Origin: Paenibacillus woosongensis
GTDB lineage: Bacteria; Bacillota; Bacilli; Paenibacillales; Paenibacillaceae
DNA: 64,000 bases
NCBI RefSeq assembly: GCF_009725165.1
Contig: NZ_WNZW01000008.1
Coordinates: 62,001 to 126,000, forward strand
Direction: 5' to 3'
Shown: positions 1 to 7,631 of the stretch, in pieces
How the letters are laid out: every line of letters begins with the position of its first letter
Position numbering within the stretch: position 1 is the stretch's first letter
Notes under the pieces: model-generated
Told to the model about the DNA's origin: nothing
What the model saw: only the letters and a program-made list of their open reading frames with translations
The model's database searches: none
Program-made: the position numbers and the translations under genes

Positions 1-538
1 TCTCGCTGACCTCTTGAATATGGCCCGAGATCGCCGCGGCCTGCCGTGAAATATCCTCGACACCTTCTACCCCGCGAATCATATTATGCGTTTGGCGTTC
101 GCTGCCAGAGGCCACTTCCTGTATAGCCTGAGTTACATGCTCGATTGCTCGGGTCGTCTGGTCTGCGCTTGCCGACAGCTGGTTCGCCGACAAGCTGACC
201 TGATTGGACGCTTGCTGCATCTCCGCCAGCATAACATTCCATTGATCGACCGCTTCCTGCAGCCGCTTGGCCACTATGCCGATCTCATCATTACGCTCGG
301 CTCCGCTGACCCGCTCCGACAAATCGCCTCCGCTGATTTTCTGAATAGATGCACTTAAGCGTTGAAGCGGACCTGTTATGCTTCGAATCAATAGCGCAGA
401 CACCAACAAAGCAAACACAACAGACACTACAGCCACGATCCATTTCATGGACTCGTCCAGCAGCAGCAGTAACACCACAGGAACGGCGGCAATCAACAGA
501 CTAGCCATAAATAATGAAAACGTTACGCGTTTCTTCAT
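1..538 (-). CDS. Methyl-accepting chemotaxis protein, N-terminal part (runs off the left edge)
   Basis: Reading the minus strand from an ATG at 538 gives an open frame to the window edge (179 codons) that begins MKKRVTFSLFMASLLIAAVP. Two closely spaced hydrophobic stretches (about residues 7-25 and 31-50) are followed by a HAMP-like linker (SITGPLQRLSASIQKISGGD) and then a Ser/Gln/Ala-rich helix (LSASADQTTRAIEHVTQAIQ) typical of the start of an MCP signalling coiled coil. AAGGAAAGG lies about 12 bases before the ATG. There is almost no extracellular loop between the TM segments, so this would be a receptor with a minimal periplasm-equivalent sensor, perhaps sensing through the membrane or a partner. 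The signalling hairpin that contacts CheA/CheW lies outside the window. Family assignment is good; the ligand is unknown. Confidence 0.85.
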   Translation of the reverse strand, partial: MKKRVTFSLFMASLLIAAVPVVLLLLLDESMKWIVAVVSVVFALLVSALLIRSITGPLQRLSASIQKISGGDLSERVSGAERNDEIGIVAKRLQEAVDQWNVMLAEMQQASNQVSLSANQLSASADQTTRAIEHVTQAIQEVASGSERQTHNMIRGVEGVEDISRQAAAISGHIQEVSE

Positions 539-656
539 TCACTTCAGTTCCTTTCCTTCATAGATTTGACCCTAACCTGTTTTGCTTGTATATGTAATAT
601 TTATATTGTTATATTCGACATAAATCGCATATTTTCCTTTTTCACAACGACGCATA

Positions 657-692
657 AAACCGCTCAGCCGATAAGCGAGCGGTTTGCATGAT
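657..692 (-). terminator. Probable intrinsic terminator after the winged-helix regulator
   Basis: The arms AAACCGCTC and GAGCGGTTT pair around an 18-base loop, 40-75 bases beyond the stop at 732. The T tract on the minus strand is short (TTTT), so termination may be partial. Confidence 0.5.
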
Positions 693-731
693 TTTAATAG
701 TATCAGCACTATTCGTTTGTAGTCGGCTCCT

Positions 732-1556
732 TTAATCCGCCAAACGGTATCCAACTCCTCGGACAGTCGCGATATAAGTCGGATTCGCGGCCCGGTCGCC
801 GAGCTTCTTGCGCAGGCTCTTGATGTGCACGTCCACTACGTTGCTCCCGCCCATAAAGGAGGTCTCCCACACGTCAGCAAGCAGCTCTTCTCGGGACAGT
901 ACGCTCCCTTCATGATCCAGCAATTTAATCAGCAGCTCGTATTCCGTCTTGGTCAGCTCGATAGCTATGCCGGACCGGTACACCTGCATCTTCTTGCGGT
1001 CGATCCAAAGATCTTTATAAGTTGATGTTCCCCCGGCTGGTAAAGCACCGGAAGCCGGACGATGATTGCTTGTGCGGATAATCCGCTGAACATGATACAG
1101 TATCTCATGCGGCGAGGAAGGCCAGACGAGGAGCTCGAGGTGCATTAAGCTCGGGTCCATTTGCGATAGCAACGCCTCGTTCACCAGCAGCAGGGAAGGG
1201 ACATCTTCGAGATCCTGCAGCATTCGCTTGGTAAGCATCGAAACCTCTTCACTGCCCCGATAAGCCGTCAGGTCAAAGATAACAAGATCGGCAGCCAGAG
1301 CATTGCGGAGGCCCTGCTCCAAATGATGAAATACAAGGACATCGAAGCAGCCTACCGACAGATCCCTTACAAGCTCATAAATTTCGCTGGGAAATGGGCT
1401 GACGAGGATGACGCGCTGCGTCACCGGACATGCCTGAGGATAATCATTACCGAACAGCTGCTCATTGTATCCAAGCCCTTGCTCTGGGCGCCTAAACGGA
1501 GTAACCGATCCGCTCTGTACTCTTTTTTTTATTTCTTCTGCCTGCATTCTGGGCAC
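732..1556 (-). CDS. OmpR/PhoB-family winged-helix regulator with an atypical receiver domain
   Basis: This 274-residue protein has a C-terminal Trans_reg_C winged helix (about residues 180-272): the run ELTKTEYELLIKLL, then VLSREELLADVW, VDVHIKSLRKKLGD and IATVRGVGYRL is diagnostic of OmpR/PhoB DNA-binding domains. The N-terminal 45-160 region resembles a receiver fold (RVILVSPF, DLVIFDLTAY, LLVNEALL) but the usual Lys before the last helix is missing (VWPSSPHEI), so ordinary phosphorylation switching is doubtful. The start is a GTG at 1556; an ATG at 1547 would also suit the G-rich upstream stretch. It overlaps the end of the PerR-like gene by 28 bases, so the two are co-transcribed. No histidine kinase is adjacent. 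Confidence 0.8.
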   Translation of the reverse strand: MPRMQAEEIKKRVQSGSVTPFRRPEQGLGYNEQLFGNDYPQACPVTQRVILVSPFPSEIYELVRDLSVGCFDVLVFHHLEQGLRNALAADLVIFDLTAYRGSEEVSMLTKRMLQDLEDVPSLLLVNEALLSQMDPSLMHLELLVWPSSPHEILYHVQRIIRTSNHRPASGALPAGGTSTYKDLWIDRKKMQVYRSGIAIELTKTEYELLIKLLDHEGSVLSREELLADVWETSFMGGSNVVDVHIKSLRKKLGDRAANPTYIATVRGVGYRLAD

Positions 1557-1918
1557 ACCCCCCCAAATACAACATGGGCATGATGCACGTCATATCCGGT
1601 CTCCTTGGCTACATCAGCGCTCCATTCCTCCGGAACCTTCGACATCACTTCATCCACTCTACCGCACACCTCGCACAGAATATGCTGGTGATCATCCAGC
1701 TTGGCGTCATAACGGCTTGCGGCCTCGCCCAGCTTCAATTCACGGATCAGCTCTTTGTCGGTTAAGTATCTGAGCGAATTATATACCGTGCCGTATGCAA
1801 AATTATAACCCTGTTCGACAAGACGGTTCATTACTTCCGCCGCAGTCGGGTGGTCATTCGCATTGCGGACGACATCGTAAACTGCTTTACGCTGTGTCGT
1901 TAAATTTAGTGATTTCAT
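1529..1918 (-). CDS. perR: Fur-family repressor, PerR-like
   Basis: A 129-residue Fur-superfamily metalloregulator. The N-terminal winged helix (LTTQRKAVYDVVRNANDHPTAAEV ... AYGTVYNSLRYLTDKELIREL, described in two parts) is followed by the metal-binding dimerisation domain with two CxxC zinc motifs (CEVC and CPEC) and a His-rich HHAH segment. Size, the two CxxC pairs and the YDAKLDDHQH segment fit PerR, the Fe/Mn peroxide sensor, better than Fur or Zur. The ATG at 1918 is preferred because AAGGA lies 12 bases before it; the ATG at 1930 would touch the AAGGA. A PerR-like box precedes the catalase gene at 53018-53032 in this window. Assignment as PerR rather than another Fur paralogue is an inference. 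Confidence 0.75.
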   Translation of the reverse strand: MKSLNLTTQRKAVYDVVRNANDHPTAAEVMNRLVEQGYNFAYGTVYNSLRYLTDKELIRELKLGEAASRYDAKLDDHQHILCEVCGRVDEVMSKVPEEWSADVAKETGYDVHHAHVVFGGVCPECRQKK

Positions 1919-1954
1919 ATATAGAATCATTCCTTATGATTTGTTTTTAGAATT

Positions 1955-1983
1955 AGTATAAGTCTTATTATATAATTCGTCAA
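1955..1983 (-). promoter_or_regulatory. Sigma-A type promoter of the perR-like gene
   Basis: On the minus strand TTGACG (1983-1978) and TATACT (1960-1955) are separated by exactly 17 bases. The spacer is A/T-rich and contains ATAATAAGACT; the same ATAATAAGACT word recurs in the upstream region of the divergent gene at 2085 (about 2047-2057), so the two genes may share a regulator, possibly PerR itself. Confidence 0.65.
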
Positions 1984-2084
1984 GCCGGCTCCGGCTGCCC
2001 CCGGAAAAATTCAACTTCTGCATGGGAACAGCCAGTCCATTCACATAATAAGACTATAAATCTGACTAAAAGGATGGATTACCG

Positions 2085-2507
2085 ATGTACGTGAAAAAAT
2101 ATGCGATTACCATTTTGTTCGCCTTGTTATGCGCTGCATTTAGCATGTGGGTCGATGTCCGGACTGGCTTTCCATGGAACACCATTTTTATAAACACGAG
2201 CCATTCCTTCTTCACGGGTGCAGAAAAATGGGCTGCTTGTGCAATGCTCCTGCTTCTCGTTGTACCCGATATGCTCCGTGCTATGTATGCGAAAAAGAAA
2301 AATCCGGCCGGCAAGTCAGCTTCCGCCACCCCCAACGCCTCCGCCGCTTCCGGGGCCGCTTCGGGGAACTTCGTATCCGGCTCCGGAACTGCCTTCAGTT
2401 CCGGTATAGGCGGTCCCAGCGGCACTAGTGCCGGATCCGCCCATTGTCCCGTCCCCGGCTCCTGTCCCGAATCCCCCGCCGGTTCCGGTTCCAGCTCCGG
2501 ATCTTGA
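2085..2507 (+). CDS. Hypothetical two-TM small protein with Ser/Gly/Ala-rich tail
   Basis: The first 80 residues contain two hydrophobic segments (YAITILFALLCAAFSMWV and WAACAMLLLLVVPDML) separated by a short loop, then a basic stop (YAKKKN). The remaining 60 residues are a Ser/Gly/Ala/Pro low-complexity tail that is encoded antisense to the Gly/Ser tail of the GerB-family gene (overlap 2316-2507). AAAAGGA lies about 10 bases before the ATG. The N-terminal half is not explained by any other gene, which supports it as real. It is divergent from the perR-like gene. No family recognised; it may be an inner-membrane small protein. Confidence 0.5.
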   Translation: MYVKKYAITILFALLCAAFSMWVDVRTGFPWNTIFINTSHSFFTGAEKWAACAMLLLLVVPDMLRAMYAKKKNPAGKSASATPNASAASGAASGNFVSGSGTAFSSGIGGPSGTSAGSAHCPVPGSCPESPAGSGSSSGS

Positions 2508-3593
2508 ACGGAAAATAAACTTGCGAATCACAGCTGCAACCAGAAGAATTAACGGAAGCACAATAAAAAATAACGGATCGACCAAATATAGCATTTTCCC
2601 CCCTTTCATTAAATGCTCGCTATATGAACGGGTTTCAAAAGCCGTCAGCGCCAAAATAATGAGAGTGAGCGGGTAAATTAATTTCTGGTACGGGATATTG
2701 AAAATATTTGATATCCCTATGACCGCTGCAAAGAAGTAAATGCAGGTTTTGAAGTAAATGCCAATAATAAACGCCATAACGGCAAAGATATCTGGCCGCT
2801 GAATGAAGTCGGAGATCGAAGCCTTCCCGACCATAATCAACATGGGAAAATAAGAACGCTCGGCAAGATCAGCCCCCAGCACAGCTACTGTCGTCGCCAC
2901 GGCTAAACTAAGTAGAAGGCCACTAAACAGAAGGGCTAAATATCCGGCTTTAACCCCCTTTTTAGGATGATTCAGGAACGGCAGCAGCATGTTGAACGCA
3001 ATGACCTCTGCAAATGGGAACTGATAATTTGTTCTGGACACCGCCCGGAGCAGCGGGCCTATGCCCCCGCCCAGCACAGGCAACAGCCGACTAATATCGA
3101 CAATGTGCGCAAAAGCAATGAGAAGCAGGCTCAGCGCGCCGATCATCATCATGACTGCCAAAAGAATCAAAGCCGTCCGGGCGAGCACCTCCAGCCCTTT
3201 ATGTAACGTATAAGCAATAGCAATCATCATGAGAATATTAACAATAAAAACGGGGGTTTCCCGCAGCGTCGTAGCAATGACCAGCAGCCCGCCGTCCATC
3301 AAATCTCTCGAAGCCTTATACAAGAAAAATACCATATAGCTGATTCCAACCAAGGTTCCCAGGTATTTACCAAGCAGCAGTTTACCATATTCCGTAGGCA
3401 GCATATTGGGGAACCACAGGTACAGCATCGAATATCCCGTATACAGCAAAATACCGATGACCATTCCGAGCAGAACAGCCAGCCACTCATCCTTGCCGGC
3501 TTCCATTCCCAAATTGACGACAAGTCCCGTACCCAGCTCGAACAAGACTATTAACGAAAATATTTGCAAAGGAGTGATTTTGATTTTCTCCAC
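2316..3593 (-). CDS. Spore germination receptor subunit B (GerB/GerKB-type permease-like protein)
   Basis: Residues 1-365 form a roughly ten-TM membrane protein of the spore germination GerB family (APC-like fold), starting KITPLQIFSLIVLFELGTG as in GerBB/GerKB. It is thought to bind the germinant in the spore inner membrane. GTG start with AGGGAGG 9 bases upstream; 14 bases separate it from the upstream GerC gene, so it is the third gene of an A-C-B operon. After the last TM (FFIVLPLILLVAAVIRKFIF) the protein continues with about 60 residues almost purely Gly/Ser/Thr/Ala, which is not normal for the family (usual length about 360-370). This tail is antisense to the small ORF at 2085-2507. 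Confidence 0.9.
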   Translation of the reverse strand: MEKIKITPLQIFSLIVLFELGTGLVVNLGMEAGKDEWLAVLLGMVIGILLYTGYSMLYLWFPNMLPTEYGKLLLGKYLGTLVGISYMVFFLYKASRDLMDGGLLVIATTLRETPVFIVNILMMIAIAYTLHKGLEVLARTALILLAVMMMIGALSLLLIAFAHIVDISRLLPVLGGGIGPLLRAVSRTNYQFPFAEVIAFNMLLPFLNHPKKGVKAGYLALLFSGLLLSLAVATTVAVLGADLAERSYFPMLIMVGKASISDFIQRPDIFAVMAFIIGIYFKTCIYFFAAVIGISNIFNIPYQKLIYPLTLIILALTAFETRSYSEHLMKGGKMLYLVDPLFFIVLPLILLVAAVIRKFIFRSRSGAGTGTGGGFGTGAGDGTMGGSGTSAAGTAYTGTEGSSGAGYEVPRSGPGSGGGVGGGGS

Positions 3594-3607
3594 TTCGCTA
3601 TGCCTCC

Positions 3608-4813
3608 CTAGCGTTGATGAAATTTATAGGAACGGTCACGCAGCTGCGTATTGCGTATGACGGAATCCACTTTATATTCAACTTTAAGCTGCGGAAATAG
3701 ATCTTCCCATTGATTCTCAATCTTTTTCCAAGCCGCAGGACTTTGGCGCTCGATAACTCCTCCAAACCCAAAAATATCGCTCTTTGCCGATTGTGCTTTT
3801 TGGACAACGGCCTGCAAGTCGCTGACAATCGCCTCGTTCGCTTTTGCTTCAATCATTTGAAGCACCTCAGGCTGCTTCAAATCAATGGGGGTGTTGACGT
3901 CCCTCACTGACAACTGCAATTTGACTCCGACCTGGATCACCGGGTGAAGCGGATCGTCCAGTTTGGCTTTCAAGTCGGTTTTGGAGCGAATAACATCCAT
4001 GCCCATGCTGCCTATTTCCTGATCGGGCTGCAAGACCAGTGAGGTTTTTTTCATTTTATTCTTTATCCAGACCATTCCGCGGCTTTCGTTCGGGGATAAC
4101 CAATCCACCAGCTTATCTCCTTTGAAAATAGCGGGGGCGCCGATCACGATCAACGAGCTTTTTACGCTTTCCAAATTGCTCTTCTTGCCCAGTCCACTTA
4201 CGTCGCCAAACGCCTCCAACCCATTGATGACAGGTCCTCCTCCAGGGATGAGCAAGTCCCGCATGATGTCATCTATTTCCATAGGGTAATTTTCCCCTAG
4301 CTGGCTCGACGCAAACTCAACTTTTTCCGAAAGAGAAAAGGCCATAATTTTGCCAATGGGCGTTAGAGAAGTAGTCACAACTTCGGCGGTGAGATCTTCT
4401 TTGACAATAACAACATCAGAGGTCAACCGAATATCAGAGTCCCTGTCCAGAAAGTCCATAATTTCCCCAATGCCTTTCCGGGCAACACTCTCAGATATGG
4501 CAATGAGCCTGGTATGCGCTGTGGAAGTCAAGCGCGGCACTTGGCGGGAAGCGTTACGGATCGCTTCGCTAATCGTGTAACCCTTGCCACTGTAAACAGA
4601 AGTCGGTGTAGCCCCTCTGCCGGTTTTACCCGAGATTTCGTCGGCAATGATCACCTGGAAGGTTACCAGAAGCTGCCCCTCCTCTCCCGGCGCTAGGTCG
4701 ATGCCGATGCCAGAAACGACCGCCCTCCGGTTCAATTCAATAGCGTCCCAACAGCCGCTCGTCAGCACAATACAGCAGAAAGCCAAAGCGACGGCTATAG
4801 TCCTCTTTATCAT
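3608..4813 (-). CDS. Spore germination lipoprotein, Ger(x)C family
   Basis: A 401-residue protein with a lipoprotein signal (MIKRTIAVALAFCCIVLTSGC; lipobox LTSGC, mature Cys at residue 21) followed by the family signature WDAIELNRRAVVSGIGID. The C-terminal part (from about residue 205) has the Ger(x)C domain ending in LKVEYKVDSVIRN. In Bacillus these lipoproteins sit on the outer face of the spore inner membrane and are needed for germinant receptor function. Start is supported by AGGAGGA 7-8 bases upstream. It lies 78 bases after the GerA gene and 14 bases before the GerB gene. Confidence 0.93.
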   Translation of the reverse strand: MIKRTIAVALAFCCIVLTSGCWDAIELNRRAVVSGIGIDLAPGEEGQLLVTFQVIIADEISGKTGRGATPTSVYSGKGYTISEAIRNASRQVPRLTSTAHTRLIAISESVARKGIGEIMDFLDRDSDIRLTSDVVIVKEDLTAEVVTTSLTPIGKIMAFSLSEKVEFASSQLGENYPMEIDDIMRDLLIPGGGPVINGLEAFGDVSGLGKKSNLESVKSSLIVIGAPAIFKGDKLVDWLSPNESRGMVWIKNKMKKTSLVLQPDQEIGSMGMDVIRSKTDLKAKLDDPLHPVIQVGVKLQLSVRDVNTPIDLKQPEVLQMIEAKANEAIVSDLQAVVQKAQSAKSDIFGFGGVIERQSPAAWKKIENQWEDLFPQLKVEYKVDSVIRNTQLRDRSYKFHQR

Positions 4814-4891
4814 GGATCGCTCCTCCTGCTAGAAACAAATTAGTGTAAAGAGCGGCCTGCCAGTTCAGTTCATCACATACCCGGCAACCCC

Positions 4892-7450
4892 TTATAACCC
4901 GTGATCCGAAGCCCCCTGTTGATCATGGGGCTCTTGTGAGCCCTGCTGGCCCTGTTGACCCTGCTGGCCCTGCTGGCCTGGCTGGCCCTGCTGCCACTGC
5001 TGGCCCTGCTGGCCCTGCTGGCCTTGCTGCCACTGCTGGCCCTGCTGGCCTTGCTGGCCCTGCTGGCCCGGCTGCCACTGCTGGCCCGGCTGGCCCTGCT
5101 GCCACTGCTGGCCTTGCTGGCCCTGCTGGCCTGGCTGGCCCTGCTGCCACTGCTGGCCCGGCTGGCCCGGCTGGCCCTGCTGCCACTGCTGGCCTGGCTG
5201 GCCCTGCTGCCACTGCTGGCCCTGCTGGCCCTGTTGACCCTGCTGGCCCTGCTGGCCTTGCTGGCCCGGCTGCCACTGCTGGCCCGGCTGGCCCTGCTGC
5301 CACTGCTGCCACTGCTGGCCTTGCTGCCACTGCTGGCCTTGCTGGCCCGGCTGCCACTGCTGGCCCGGCTGGCCCGGCTGCCACTGCTGGCCCTGTTGGC
5401 CCTGCTGGCGGCTGGACCCTATCGAATTTTTATTTCGGCCCTCCCGAATGAGATGCTGCTCTCTGATCTTGTCTGGCGGAGTCCTTAAGATCCAAGCTGG
5501 CATACGGATGAACGTATCCTTTTGATCCTTCGGAACAAATGGTGTAATAGGAGCTAGATACGGAACTCCAAAGGATCGAAGACTGTTCATATGGATGACC
5601 AGCATCAGAATTCCCAAGGTAATGCCGTACAATCCGAACGTACCAGCCAAGACCATGAATGCAAACCGGATTAGCCGTCCAGCAACAGCGATATTGTAAG
5701 CAGTCGGGGCGAAGCTGGAAATTCCCGTCAAAGCCACGACGATAACCATTCCCGGAGTAATCAGTCCCGCCTCAACCACGGCTGTTCCCAAAATAAGCGC
5801 ACCCACAATCGATATCGTCTGCCCGACGGCTCTTGGCATGCGCAACCCCGCTTCACGGAGCAGTTCAAAGGTAACCTCCATCAGCATCGCTTCAATAAAT
5901 GCCGGAAAAGGAACTCCTTCCCGTTGCGCAAGCAGACTGACCAGCAGCAACGAAGGAATCATCTCATAATGAAACGTTGTTAGCGCTATATATAGAGCCG
6001 GTCCAAGAAGCAGCACGATAAAACTAAGATAACGAACCCCGCGCATCAGAATAACAATATCGAAACGCTGCGAGTAATCCTCCGGCGATTGAAAGAAATG
6101 GCCGAATACGGTTGGCAAAATTAAGACGAAAGGTGTGCCGTCTACAAGGATGATTACCCGGCCCTCCAATAAATGTCCAGCCGCGGTGTCAGGCCTCTCT
6201 GTGTTAAATATGGTAGGGAACGGAGTAAAAGTCTTATCCTGAATAAACTCCTCGATATAACCGGATTCCAGTACACCATTAAGCTGAATGTTCTCCAGGC
6301 GCTGCCTGACTTCCTGAACAAGCTTCGGGTCAGCCAGGCTCTGGATATACATCATGGCTACATTCGTATGAGTAACAGCGCCAATTTTCATGGTCTCCAG
6401 CCATAAATCCGCGTTTTTGATTCTGCGCCGAAGGAGGGATATGTTGGTTGCGATCGATTCAACAAAGCTGTCTTTCGGCCCCCGGACGACTAGCTCCGTA
6501 GTTGATTCCGTAATGGATCTCCATTCTCCGCCACGGGTTCCGGCTATAATGGCTCTATTGCTTCCCTCCAGAAATATTGCTGTATCCCCGGACAAAATAT
6601 CAAACACCACTTGGCTCCACTCAGAAACTATTTTTGATTCACCCAGGGACAGAAGTCGCGCCTGCAATTGGTCCAGCATTGCTTCCGAATCTTTCGCTTC
6701 CAATCCCCCCAGACCAGTTATGGTTTCCATAACAAAGGAATTGATAATCATTTGATCGCTTAAACCATTTAAGTAAATAACAGCGATAGAAATCGGCTTC
6801 TCTCGCCCCAAACTCATTTTGCGCACAACGATATCCGGGCTATCTCCGGTTTCTTTATGAATGCGCTGTACATTTTGCTGCAACTCCCCAGAAATCTCCT
6901 TATTACTGGTTCCGCCCTGTGGAGTACTGCTCTGAAGGTTAGGACTGCCCTGCGAATCAGCGCCTTCCTGGGAGCCGGTACTGCTCTGGGAACCAGAAGA
7001 TCCTTGCGACCCTGCACCTCCCTGTGTGGAATCTACCTGGGAGGTGGAACCATGCGATGAACCGTAATCCTTCTGTGAATCTGCACTAGTCTGTGAGCTA
7101 CTGCCATTTTGCAAGTTATGGCTGCTCTGTAACCCGGCTTGATTCTGCTTCGTACTGCCGTTGCTCCGAGACCCAGCATCACCATGCTGCACACTGCTGC
7201 TTTCAGACCCAGCATCATTCTTTTGCGTGCTGCCGTTGCTTTGGATACCTGCATCTTCCTGGTGCGTTCTATCGCTGCTTGGAGGCTCCGATTGATTCTG
7301 CTGAGAATTAGCATCCTTTCGAGAATCGCTCTCGTTCTTGCCTTGGCTTGTATCCCCGTCCGATCCGCGATAATGATTGCCGCTCTTCCTCTGCTCTTGA
7401 TTCCCTTGAAATTGGCGTCTGCTTCTACCGATAAATTGATTGCGTTTCAT
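4892..7450 (-). CDS. Spore germination receptor subunit A (GerA family) with long low-complexity tails at both ends
   Basis: The conserved GerA core spans about residues 196-665: an N-terminal soluble domain (DIVVRKMSLG to about 420) and five or so TM segments (e.g. YLSFIVLLLGPALYIALTTF, MVIVVALTGISSFAPTAY). GerA subunits of this size class are normally about 480-540 residues; this one is 852. Residues 1-195 are Ser/Gln/Asn/Gly/Asp-rich with imperfect repeats around DAGSxSNGSTK. Residues about 678-845 are an uninterrupted array of triplets G-Q-Q, G-Q-P, W-Q-Q and W-Q-P, encoded by a 9-bp minisatellite. GGAG lies 8 bases before the ATG. First gene of the gerA-gerC-gerB operon; a weak sigma-G-like signal lies upstream. 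Confidence 0.92.
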   Translation of the reverse strand: MKRNQFIGRSRRQFQGNQEQRKSGNHYRGSDGDTSQGKNESDSRKDANSQQNQSEPPSSDRTHQEDAGIQSNGSTQKNDAGSESSSVQHGDAGSRSNGSTKQNQAGLQSSHNLQNGSSSQTSADSQKDYGSSHGSTSQVDSTQGGAGSQGSSGSQSSTGSQEGADSQGSPNLQSSTPQGGTSNKEISGELQQNVQRIHKETGDSPDIVVRKMSLGREKPISIAVIYLNGLSDQMIINSFVMETITGLGGLEAKDSEAMLDQLQARLLSLGESKIVSEWSQVVFDILSGDTAIFLEGSNRAIIAGTRGGEWRSITESTTELVVRGPKDSFVESIATNISLLRRRIKNADLWLETMKIGAVTHTNVAMMYIQSLADPKLVQEVRQRLENIQLNGVLESGYIEEFIQDKTFTPFPTIFNTERPDTAAGHLLEGRVIILVDGTPFVLILPTVFGHFFQSPEDYSQRFDIVILMRGVRYLSFIVLLLGPALYIALTTFHYEMIPSLLLVSLLAQREGVPFPAFIEAMLMEVTFELLREAGLRMPRAVGQTISIVGALILGTAVVEAGLITPGMVIVVALTGISSFAPTAYNIAVAGRLIRFAFMVLAGTFGLYGITLGILMLVIHMNSLRSFGVPYLAPITPFVPKDQKDTFIRMPAWILRTPPDKIREQHLIREGRNKNSIGSSRQQGQQGQQWQPGQPGQQWQPGQQGQQWQQGQQWQQWQQGQPGQQWQPGQQGQQGQQGQQGQQGQQWQQGQPGQQWQQGQPGQPGQQWQQGQPGQQGQQGQQWQQGQPGQQWQPGQQGQQGQQGQQWQQGQQGQQGQQWQQGQPGQQGQQGQQGQQGSQEPHDQQGASDHGL
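4926..5406 (-). repeat. 9-bp minisatellite encoding (G/W)-Q-(Q/P) triplets
   Basis: Nearly 480 bp consist of tandem variants of CTGCTGGCC/CTGCTGCCA (plus strand), i.e. codon triplets Gly-Gln-Gln, Gly-Gln-Pro, Trp-Gln-Gln and Trp-Gln-Pro. Because the period is a multiple of three and no stop occurs, long antisense and off-frame ORFs appear across it; they are artefacts. Higher-order repetition (GQQGQQWQQGQPGQQWQ) points to repeated slippage or unequal exchange. Confidence 0.95.
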
Positions 7451-7482
7451 GATGGCAGCTCCTGTCGCTTAACTTACCCCCA

Positions 7483-7510
7483 TTATTTGCTAATAAGCCC
7501 ATTTTCATGC
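7483..7510 (-). promoter_or_regulatory. Weak sigma-G-like promoter before the ger operon
   Basis: On the minus strand GCATGAA (7510-7504) fits the sigma-G -35 consensus fully, and CAAATAA (7489-7483) matches a CATWHTA -10 at five of seven positions with a 14-base spacer. Sigma-G control is known for ger operons; the site itself is only a moderate match. Confidence 0.3.
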
Positions 7511-7631
7511 GGATGCATTACAAGTACCGAAGAAACGCAATCGGCAACAAAAGAACAAAACCTAGCTATGCTTTAATTTGCCAACAACGTGGTAATAATG
7601 AAAAACGACTGAGATTATTAGGAGGTTGCCG

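Noticed and set aside
4923..5488. Three long ORFs (two on plus, one off-frame on minus) of Ala/Gly/Pro- or Leu-rich composition across the GerA repeat tract
   Set aside because: They are artefacts of a 9-bp repeat without stops in any frame; composition is monotonous and no ribosome site or domain supports them.
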